Shown here piece by piece: positions 1 to 4,184 of a stretch of 5,912 nucleotides of DNA (positions are counted from its first letter, which is position 1; the number at the start of each line of letters is the position of its first letter). Source of the DNA: Planctomycetota bacterium (GTDB lineage Bacteria; Planctomycetota; SZUA-567); the NCBI GenBank assembly GCA_020861125.1, contig JAJBSZ010000228.1:1-5912 (forward strand), given 5' to 3'. The notes beneath the pieces are model-generated. The model saw only the letters and a list, made by a program, of their open reading frames with translations. It searched no databases and was not told where the DNA came from. Made by a program: the position numbers and the translations under genes.

Positions 1-60
1 GTCGTGGTCCGCCAGGAGGTTGCGGAGGTGGGCACCAAAGAGATCGGACCAGGCTGCCAT
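1..60 (-). CDS. Unidentified protein, N-terminal 20 residues only (runs off left edge)
   Basis: An ATG at 58-60 on the minus strand opens a reading frame that stays open to base 1, giving MAAWSDLFGAHLRNLLADHD. It begins 5 nt after the stop codon of the receiver/ATPase gene, on the same strand and with no room for a promoter, so the two are probably co-transcribed and perhaps translationally coupled. The upstream bases are purine-rich (GGAAAAGG), but the ribosome site is only moderate and lies inside the end of the previous gene. The peptide is an amphipathic helix-like stretch with no recognisable motif. By position it may be a signalling partner of the upstream kinase-like protein, but that is inference from context only. 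Confidence 0.5.
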   Translation of the reverse strand, partial: MAAWSDLFGAHLRNLLADHD

Positions 61-65
61 AGGGT

Positions 66-971
66 TCAGGCCTTTTCCACCAGCGGTCCGCCGTCGGCAA
101 GGATGCCGCCTTCCGGCAGATACTTGATGAGCAATACGGTGTTGCCCTTTTCATTGTACACGATATCGTCCACCAGACGCTGGATCAAGTATACCCCATA
201 GCCGCCGGGCCGTTTGCCCGCATCGATGCGGTCCTGCATGGTTTTCATGGGATCGGCGGTGGGATCGGGAATGCTTTTCGGGGCGAAGCCGTCGCCCTCG
301 TCTTCGACCTTGATCACCACCCGGTCGTCGAAAATGCAGTAGCTGATATGCACCTGTTTGTCGGGATCGAAACGGTTGCCCCATTCCACCGCATTCCGTC
401 CCACTTCCTCCACCGCCATTTTCAGATCCTCGCAGATGGTTGCTGGCAACCGGCTGGCGAAGAGGGCGTCGGAAAAGCGTTGCAGGCGACGGAACTGTTC
501 CAACTCGGAAGAGGCGGTGAGTTCAATCCAGCCGGTGATGGGGCTGGAGGCGACGATGGTGTCGGTCGGACCCGAACCATCCCGGACGATGGAATTTTCG
601 ATGGCGTGGACGAGTTCCTCCCGGCTGAACGGCTTGGGGAGGAAATCGCAGGCGCCCTTGTTCAGGCAGTGGAGAACGAACTTTGCTTCGCGGTCCATAC
701 CGTAGACGATGACCCGGGGTGACGGATCCCGGACGGTGAGCATGGCATCGAATTCCTCGAGGGAGGTGCCTTCCACCGTGTCGGCGGAGTAGATGATCAG
801 GTCGCAGGCGGCGCCGTTGGTGAGCATGGTGATGGCCGCGGCGGTGGAATCCACCGGCAGGGCCAGATACCCCGAGTCGGCGATGGCCGAGCGCATGGCC
901 TCCCGTTCGTCGGCGTTTTTCTCGACAATGAAAATTAGCGTGGTGCCTGTCGTCGGCTGTCTGTCGTCCAT
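66..971 (-). CDS. Degenerate receiver domain fused to RsbW-like ATPase (anti-sigma/serine kinase type)
   Basis: This 301-residue cytosolic signalling protein has two domains. Residues ~11-128 have the response-regulator receiver pattern: beta-1 IFIVEK, beta-3 DLIIYS, and the conserved Lys in FLPKPF (K113). However, the acidic pair is E17-K18, the phospho-acceptor Asp is replaced by S62, and the switch Thr/Ser position reads VIVYG. Aspartate phosphorylation is therefore unlikely. Residues ~155-285 form a GHKL ATPase of the RsbW/SpoIIAB type: N-box EEVGRNAVEWGNR with E189 and N193, G1 box DEGDGF at 224-229, and G2 box GGYGVYLIQRL at 256-266. Such domains bind ATP and phosphorylate anti-sigma-factor antagonists, or sequester a partner. 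No membrane segment or signal peptide is visible. The ATG at 971 has AAGGA about 8 nt upstream. A strong promoter lies at 1122-1150 and the next gene starts 5 nt after the stop. The target is unknown; a link to the nearby pilins is speculative. Confidence 0.88.
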   Translation of the reverse strand: MDDRQPTTGTTLIFIVEKNADEREAMRSAIADSGYLALPVDSTAAAITMLTNGAACDLIIYSADTVEGTSLEEFDAMLTVRDPSPRVIVYGMDREAKFVLHCLNKGACDFLPKPFSREELVHAIENSIVRDGSGPTDTIVASSPITGWIELTASSELEQFRRLQRFSDALFASRLPATICEDLKMAVEEVGRNAVEWGNRFDPDKQVHISYCIFDDRVVIKVEDEGDGFAPKSIPDPTADPMKTMQDRIDAGKRPGGYGVYLIQRLVDDIVYNEKGNTVLLIKYLPEGGILADGGPLVEKA

Positions 972-1068
972 CGTTCATCCTTGATCCGACATGAAACCGC
1001 CTTGGCCGTAGTGCGCCGGACGGGGCAACCCATGGCGGGCGCAGCCGATGCCTCAGCCACAGGAGTTG

Positions 1069-1092
1069 CCGAAACCGTTCCGACGGTATCGG
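1069..1092 (-). other. Stem-loop in the leader of the receiver/ATPase gene
   Basis: CCGA and ACCG arms pair with CGGT and TCGG around a six-base loop, interrupted by one opposed A/A pair (T/T on the transcript strand). It lies between the predicted promoter and the start codon, in a leader of roughly 145 nt, and could shape mRNA stability. Apart from this and the promoter, nothing else was identified in 972-1121. Confidence 0.35.
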
Positions 1093-1121
1093 ACGTGGAT
1101 CGGCACACCGTTCACTTGTGA

Positions 1122-1150
1122 ATAATACCCGGAGCATCCGCGTTTGGCAA
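1122..1150 (-). promoter_or_regulatory. Sigma-70-type promoter for the receiver/ATPase gene
   Basis: On the minus strand TTGCCA (plus 1145-1150) is followed after exactly 17 bases by TATTAT (plus 1122-1127). Each hexamer matches the consensus at 5 of 6 positions, and the spacing is optimal. Transcription would begin near 1115, about 145 nt before the ATG at 971. The promoter lies just past the pilin terminator, as expected for a separate transcription unit. Confidence 0.65.
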
Positions 1151-1164
1151 TGCGGGAGATCGGT

Positions 1165-1193
1165 AAAAAAAATCCGGCGCCGATCGGGGGCCG
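1165..1193 (-). terminator. Rho-independent terminator of the pilin cluster
   Basis: On the minus strand CGGCCCC pairs with GGCGCCG (one C/C mismatch) around a five-base loop (plus 1175-1193). After GA comes a run of eight T residues (plus 1165-1172). It lies 58 nt beyond the stop of the third pilin gene and separates the pilin cluster from the signalling unit downstream. A second inverted repeat, GCCGAA-T-TTCGGC (1190-1202), overlaps its base. Confidence 0.75.
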
Positions 1194-1251
1194 AATTTCG
1201 GCAAGACAATAGCGGTGGCGGTGCCGCTGAACGATGCGGCCCAGGGAGGTG

Positions 1252-1902
1252 TTACAACCCGGTCCAGGAAATGGACGGCGGGGTGGGACTGCTGGGCGTA
1301 TCACATTCAACGGAGACTGTATAGCTGATATTCGGTTCCAGACCATGGACCTGCACGTTGCCCTTCTGGCCGAGCCAAAAGGCGAATTCACCGGTTTTGC
1401 GGCTGACGTTGGGGACGCCCAGGATGGCAAAATCGCTGGCAAAGCCGTTGTTGGTCAACAGTTCCTTGGGTTCGGCGAAGAGGTAGCCGTTGAGGGATGC
1501 CGGGGTGGAGAGCGGGGTATTGGGTGAGGTATGGGTGGCAGCGCAGCCGGCGCCGACATCCCGGGCAAAGGCGTCGGCCAGATAGCGGGGAATGAGCCCC
1601 AGGGTTTCCACCTGGCCGCTGGCCGGATTGCCGTAAAACAAATTCCGAAAGTTGTCGCAAAACCCCACCATGCCGGTATTGGTATTGACCGGGTTCTGCC
1701 CCATGCGGCCGACCTGAAAGGTCACCTGGGCGGCGGAAATCGCTTTGAGTTGACTGATGGCCGACGCTTCGTTGGCCGAAATCCGCGAACGCAGCAGATT
1801 GGGAATGGAGATTGCGCCGATGATGGCGATGACAGCCACCACGATCATCAGTTCGGTCAGGGTAAACCCTCGTTTATTTTTCGAGGTTGCGTTCACGGCC
1901 AT
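1252..1902 (-). CDS. Type IV pilin-like protein, diverged third paralogue
   Basis: This is a 216-residue prepilin. The short basic leader ends in KRG, and prepilin peptidase is expected to cut after G12, exposing F13 of FTLTELMIVVAV. The Glu at mature position 5 (E17), needed for subunit assembly, is present. Residues 13-38 form the hydrophobic helix. It shares with its two neighbours the stretch RSRISANEASAISQLK, then AQVTFQVGR and NLFYGNP, followed by a similar globular layout (GYLF near 139-142, FWLG near 175-178). It differs in lacking the Asp/Asn-rich loop after NLFYGNP, in carrying Thr at mature position 4, and in different cysteines (C82, C120, C200). The ATG at 1902 has GGGGAAGG 6 nt upstream. 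It lies 69 nt after the second pilin gene with no terminator between them, so it is probably co-transcribed with it. I infer a minor pilin or pseudopilin. No GspG-type C-terminal signature is visible. Confidence 0.85.
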   Translation of the reverse strand: MAVNATSKNKRGFTLTELMIVVAVIAIIGAISIPNLLRSRISANEASAISQLKAISAAQVTFQVGRMGQNPVNTNTGMVGFCDNFRNLFYGNPASGQVETLGLIPRYLADAFARDVGAGCAATHTSPNTPLSTPASLNGYLFAEPKELLTNNGFASDFAILGVPNVSRKTGEFAFWLGQKGNVQVHGLEPNISYTVSVECDTPSSPTPPSISWTGL

Positions 1903-1971
1903 GGCCTGCCTTCCCCAAAGCTGGTGATCCGATTTCCCAGTCGCACTGTCGGTGGTTGGTGCAGGAACGCG

Positions 1972-2610
1972 TTACATGCTTTGCCAGGCATCATACCCGG
2001 AACCGCTAAGAGGCGTCGGGTTGGAATCGCGGGCGTCGTAACAGTCCACCCCCTTGGCCAGCCCCAAGGAATACACGGTACCTTCGACACCGACCCAGAA
2101 CATGTTGCTGCCGGTGGAACCGGCCAGGGTTGGCGCGCCGACATGGGCGAAGCCGCCGTTCCAATGGGCAGAATTGGAGCCGGTGATCTCGACGGGATCG
2201 TCAAACTTATACCCCTGGTAGGATGTGTTGTCACCGATGGGAGTCGGATCGGCATTGGTTGCGACGATATAGATGTAGGCGTCGGCATGGGCTTTGCTGA
2301 TCAGGGCCAGATTGGTGTCCGTATCGCCGTTCCCGTCCGCTGCCGGATTGCCGTAAAACAGGTTGGGATACACAGTGCAATAGCCAGTCGGCGACGAGTT
2401 GTAACTATTATTGGCTGCGTATCGACCATGCCGGCCGACCTGGAAGGTCACTTGGGCATTACAGTAGTTTTTCAGGGCGGAAATGGCAGCCGCTTCGTTG
2501 GCCCTTATGCGGCTCTGCATGAGGTTGGGAATCGCGATGGCCGCAATGATGGAAATGATAGCGATGACGATCATCAATTCAATAAGGGTAAACCCTTTCT
2601 TGGCTTTCAT
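1972..2610 (-). CDS. Type IV pilin-like protein, second paralogue
   Basis: This is a 212-residue prepilin with a six-residue leader, MKAKKG, and predicted cleavage before F7. The mature protein begins FTLIELMIVIAI with Glu5 (E11), followed by the membrane and assembly helix and the extension QSRIRANEAAAISALKNYC. The globular part contains NLFYGNP followed by ADGNGDTDTN (91-100), an Asp/Asn loop resembling calcium-binding loops (D92, N94, D96, D98). Further on come DPVEI and FWVGVEGTVYSLGLAKG. Cysteines are C50, C78 and C190. An upstream in-frame ATG at 2640 was rejected, because GGGAGGT sits 6 nt before the 2610 ATG and gives a normal leader. A terminator lies between the first pilin gene and this one, and I see no promoter of its own, so expression may depend on read-through. 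Likely role: a pilus or pseudopilus subunit placed in the inner membrane and then assembled. Confidence 0.88.
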   Translation of the reverse strand: MKAKKGFTLIELMIVIAIISIIAAIAIPNLMQSRIRANEAAAISALKNYCNAQVTFQVGRHGRYAANNSYNSSPTGYCTVYPNLFYGNPAADGNGDTDTNLALISKAHADAYIYIVATNADPTPIGDNTSYQGYKFDDPVEITGSNSAHWNGGFAHVGAPTLAGSTGSNMFWVGVEGTVYSLGLAKGVDCYDARDSNPTPLSGSGYDAWQSM

Positions 2611-2616
2611 AGTTTT

Positions 2617-2623
2617 ACCTCCC
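2617..2623 (-). promoter_or_regulatory. Ribosome binding site fixing the second pilin start
   Basis: GGGAGGT on the minus strand lies 6 nt before the ATG at 2610. It decides against the in-frame ATG at 2640, which would put ten extra residues in front of the leader. Confidence 0.75.
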
Positions 2624-2661
2624 GCACCTCTCGGCTCCACGAAACACAGTGGATTTAGGTG

Positions 2662-2689
2662 AAAAAGGGGTGGCCCAAAGGACCACCCC
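2662..2689 (-). terminator. Intercistronic terminator/attenuator between first and second pilin genes
   Basis: On the minus strand GGGGTGG pairs perfectly with CCACCCC. Inside this are one mismatch and two further G-C pairs, closed by a three-base loop (plus 2667-2689). Five T residues follow (plus 2662-2666). The hairpin begins 31 nt after the stop of the first pilin gene. Because the second pilin gene follows within 52 nt and shows no clear promoter, I infer partial termination that favours the first product. Confidence 0.75.
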
Positions 2690-2720
2690 GTAGTGCAAAC
2701 CAGTCCTGAAGTGCGCAGGA

Positions 2721-3359
2721 TTAGAGGCTGTACCAGCTGCCGTAGCCGGCACTATCCAGCGGGGTGGTCTCGCCCGACACGTCAGAGGCCGTCTTGCCTT
2801 TGACGAGACCGAGCGTGTACACCGTTCCTTCAGTACCAACCCAGAACATCGAGTTGCCGGTAGAGCCGGAAAGGGAGGGGGCGCAGAGCTGCGAGAAGGC
2901 ACCATCCCACGCACCCGCTTGCGCCATTTCGACAGGGTCACCAAACAGGTACCCCTGGTACGCAGCCTGATCCCCGGCTTCGGTCGGATTGCCATCATTG
3001 ACATTGGGGTATTCAACGATCCAGGCGTCGGCATGGGCCTTGCTGATCAGGGCGAGATTGGAGTCTTCATCGCCGTTGCCGTCTGCCGCCGGGTTGCCAT
3101 AGAACAGGTTGGGATATTCAACACAATAGCCGGTGGCGCTGCCGTTGTAGCTGGTGTTCGCGGCGTACCGGCCCTGGCGGCCGACCTGGAAGGTCACCTG
3201 CGCATTGCAGTAGTTCTTGAGGGCCGAAATCGCGGCAGCCTCGTTGGCGCGGATGCGGCTCTGCATCAGGTTGGGAATGGCGATGGCGGCGATGATCGAA
3301 ATGATGGCGATGACGATCATCAGCTCAATCAGGGTGAAACCTTTTCTCATCTTCTTCAT
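2721..3359 (-). CDS. Type IV pilin-like protein, first gene of cluster (likely major subunit)
   Basis: This is a 212-residue prepilin. The leader MKKMRKG is expected to be cut before F8, leaving FTLIELMIVIAIISIIAAI with the conserved Glu5 (E12). Residues 8-62 are identical in sequence to those of the second pilin apart from the leader offset. The globular domain has NLFYGNP (84-90), then an Asp/Asn loop D93-N95-D97-D99 resembling a calcium site, then GYLFGDPVE, MFWVGTEGTVYTLGLVKG (171-188) and a Ser/Gly/Tyr-rich end. Cysteines are C51, C79 and C159. GAGGAG lies 6 nt before the ATG at 3359; the in-frame ATG at 3404 would give an abnormal leader and was rejected. A sigma-54 promoter lies about 90 bp upstream and a strong terminator follows the stop. 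Pilins are inserted in the inner membrane, processed by prepilin peptidase and polymerised. Neither the assembly ATPase nor the peptidase is in this window, so type IV pilus versus type II secretion pseudopilus is unresolved. Confidence 0.9.
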   Translation of the reverse strand: MKKMRKGFTLIELMIVIAIISIIAAIAIPNLMQSRIRANEAAAISALKNYCNAQVTFQVGRQGRYAANTSYNGSATGYCVEYPNLFYGNPAADGNGDEDSNLALISKAHADAWIVEYPNVNDGNPTEAGDQAAYQGYLFGDPVEMAQAGAWDGAFSQLCAPSLSGSTGNSMFWVGTEGTVYTLGLVKGKTASDVSGETTPLDSAGYGSWYSL

Positions 3360-3365
3360 GATTCT

Positions 3366-3371
3366 CTCCTC
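3366..3371 (-). promoter_or_regulatory. Ribosome binding site fixing the first pilin start
   Basis: GAGGAG on the minus strand lies 6 nt before the ATG at 3359. It supports the seven-residue prepilin leader over the longer frame from 3404. Confidence 0.75.
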
Positions 3372-3448
3372 AAAAGAGTGCGGAACATCCGCGTCCAAAA
3401 ACACCTCAAATATCTTGTACTACCTCTTGCGTTCCTGACACAATAAAA

Positions 3449-3464
3449 AGCAATGGGCTTGCCA
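3449..3464 (-). promoter_or_regulatory. Sigma-54 (RpoN) -24/-12 promoter for the pilin cluster
   Basis: The minus strand reads TGGCAAGCCCATTGCT. The invariant GG (plus 3462-3463) and GC (plus 3450-3451) are separated by exactly ten bases, and TGGCA and TTGCT match the consensus blocks; the mismatches fall in the less conserved CG-R portion. Transcription would start near 3438, giving a leader of about 79 nt. Pilin genes in several groups (for example Pseudomonas, Geobacter, Myxococcus) are driven by sigma-54 with a PilR-type activator. No activator gene lies in the window. Confidence 0.72.
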
Positions 3465-3523
3465 CAAAATGGTTGAATAGGCTCAAAAAAACTCGGCGGC
3501 AAGGCCAGAAAACTTTCAAACAG

Positions 3524-3554
3524 TTGACAGCAATGGGTATACAACGTTTACAAT
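3524..3554 (+). promoter_or_regulatory. Possible sigma-70 promoter of a candidate small RNA
   Basis: TTGACA (3524-3529, perfect) is followed after 19 bases by TACAAT (3549-3554, 5 of 6). The spacing is longer than ideal. The start would fall near 3561, leading into a structured stretch that ends in a terminator-like hairpin. The tandem words ACAACGTTT and ACAATGTTT (3541-3558) overlap the -10 and might instead be a protein-binding repeat. Confidence 0.35.
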
Positions 3555-3560
3555 GTTTCT

Positions 3561-3658
3561 TGGGCTTATCCTGAAATGTGCCAGCCCTTCGGCAACAACC
3601 CATATTGTTACCGTCAGGTGCCATACGGAGAACAAATTTTGTCAAGCGCCTGTTTTTT
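3561..3658 (+). ncRNA. Candidate intergenic small RNA (~98 nt)
   Basis: Between a promoter-like pair of hexamers and a T-tract terminator there is no coding signal, but three potential hairpins appear in order. GGGCT (3562-3566) pairs with AGCCC (3583-3587), AACAA (3594-3598) with TTGTT (3605-3609), and CAGGTGC (3615-3621) with GCGCCTG (3646-3652), the last followed by six T residues. This layout is typical of trans-acting small RNAs. It matches no family I recognise. The promoter is weak, so the element is tentative. Confidence 0.28.
3615..3658 (+). terminator. Possible rho-independent terminator in the intergenic region
   Basis: CAGGTGC pairs with GCGCCTG over seven pairs (one of them G-T) and is followed directly by TTTTTT. 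The 24-base apical part contains a further short repeat, ACAAA-T-TTTGT. The large loop lowers confidence. Confidence 0.4.
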
Positions 3659-3778
3659 GTCGCCTCCCAGCCGAATATGAATACCAGCCAAAGCCGGCAG
3701 GGTGAAAAATATCCAAAAGGAACCAAAAGCGACAGGCGCCTTTCCATTACGGTAACCCCAGCCGCCGTGGCAAGCGGG

Positions 3779-3794
3779 CCGGTTTCCGAACCGG
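3779..3794. repeat. Perfect inverted repeat (hairpin or binding site)
   Basis: CCGGTT and AACCGG flank a TCCG loop, and the overlapping GAACCGGTTC (3788-3797) is a perfect 10-bp palindrome. No T-tract follows, so it is not a standard terminator; it could be an operator or an RNA hairpin. Confidence 0.4.
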
Positions 3795-3894
3795 TTCTCG
3801 AAGAAGATGAGGATTGGAGATAATATGTATCTGATCTTCTCTCAGGGAGACCCATAGTACTAAAAGGAGGAGATACGGAGAGGAGAAGGATTTC

Positions 3895-3921
3895 ATGCCT
3901 TTCATAATGTTTCGGGTCTGA
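3895..3921 (+). CDS. Possible 8-residue leader peptide behind a strong ribosome-site tract
   Basis: A nearly all-purine tract at 3862-3890 contains several Shine-Dalgarno-like words (GGAGGAG, GGAG, AGGAGAAGGA). The last lies 4 nt before an ATG encoding MPFIMFRV and a TGA stop. Such short ORFs sometimes act as translated leaders. A second short ORF, MYLIFSQGDP at 3825-3857, is preceded by GGAG. Neither has independent support, and the dehydrogenase start is over 260 nt away. Confidence 0.2.
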   Translation: MPFIMFRV

Positions 3922-4094
3922 ACCAACCGGCCTGAAAATGGAATTACCACGCCTGTGCCAGAGAATATCCGACCCACACATATCGTTATGAAATATATCC
4001 AGTTACACAGTCATCATCGCATCTTGGGTCCTTCTGGAAGCCCGTTGGGCCTGGGTGGTATACAATTTGCTCTACTCACAGATACCGCCCCGTA

Positions 4095-4105
4095 CCTTAC
4101 AGGGC
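4095..4105 (+). repeat. Shared 11-base word, copy 1 (upstream of dehydrogenase)
   Basis: CCTTACAGGGC occurs here, 79 nt before the dehydrogenase ATG, and again at 5330-5340, 24 nt before the aldolase ATG. Both copies have CCCGTAC on the 5' side, at different distances. It could be part of a shared regulator site. Confidence 0.35.
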
Positions 4106-4137
4106 CATGCCCTCTCGCTGCCCTTCTACCCTATCGA

Positions 4138-4158
4138 CCAGATCCCGGGGTGATCTGG
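4138..4158. promoter_or_regulatory. 21-bp inverted repeat, candidate operator upstream of dehydrogenase
   Basis: CCAGATC and GATCTGG are perfect 7-bp arms separated by seven bases. The repeat ends 26 nt before the dehydrogenase ATG and just ahead of its ribosome site. Its size and symmetry suit a dimeric repressor or activator. As RNA it could also form a hairpin near the translation start. The regulator is not in the window. Confidence 0.45.
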
Positions 4159-4170
4159 ATCCGACCGTTT

Positions 4171-4175
4171 GGGAG
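4171..4175 (+). promoter_or_regulatory. Ribosome binding site fixing the dehydrogenase start
   Basis: GGGAG lies 9 nt before the ATG at 4185. It favours that start over the in-frame ATG at 4107, whose extra 26 residues (PSRCPSTLSTRSRG...) look non-coding and would run through the 21-bp inverted repeat. Confidence 0.65.
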
Positions 4176-4184
4176 ACCACCTCT

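Larger units (their letters stand above)
3360..4184. other. 825-base intergenic region between divergent units
   Basis: This spacer separates the minus-strand pilin cluster from the plus-strand catabolic genes and is more AT-rich than either flank. No reading frame in it shows a recognisable domain together with a ribosome site. It holds the sigma-54 promoter (3449-3464), a candidate small RNA with promoter and terminator (3524-3658), a perfect hairpin (3779-3794), a purine-rich tract with an 8-codon ORF (3862-3921), a shared 11-base word (4095-4105) and a 21-bp inverted repeat (4138-4158). I found no convincing sigma-70 promoter directly before the dehydrogenase; GGTATACAAT near 4058 is the nearest -10-like sequence but lacks a partner at -35. 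Confidence 0.6.

Noticed and set aside
523..1209. A 228-codon minus-strand frame overlapping the receiver domain
   Set aside because: It is out of frame with the recognised protein, Arg/His/Pro-rich, and crosses the promoter and terminator.
1531..2658. A 375-codon open frame on the plus strand across the second and third pilin genes
   Set aside because: It is the antisense of two clear pilin genes, its product is low-complexity Gly/Val/Ile/Asp without a domain, and high GC readily leaves antisense frames open.
3646..3739. GCGCCTG (3646-3652) pairing perfectly with CAGGCGC (3733-3739) as an antiterminator
   Set aside because: The partner lies downstream of the terminator it would need to prevent, so it is not yet transcribed when termination is decided.
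3578..3823. An 81-codon plus-strand frame ending SEPVLEEDEDWR
   Set aside because: Its GTG start and internal ATG (3678) both lack a ribosome site, it spans the T6 terminator-like element, and no family is recognised. The acidic tail looks protein-like, so a decayed or tiny gene cannot be fully excluded.
3406..3981. A 191-codon minus-strand frame in the central spacer
   Set aside because: The product is Ser/Arg/Cys/Phe-rich with no domain, no ribosome site was found, and it would run through the sigma-54 promoter.
4058..4068. GGTATACAATT as a -10 promoter element for the dehydrogenase
   Set aside because: No acceptable -35 hexamer lies 16-18 bases upstream, and the -10 match is only partial.
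4107..4184. Longer N-terminus for the dehydrogenase from ATG 4107
   Set aside because: The extra residues do not resemble the family, which normally starts close to the sequence at 4185; GGGAG sits at the 4185 start, and the extension covers the inverted repeat.
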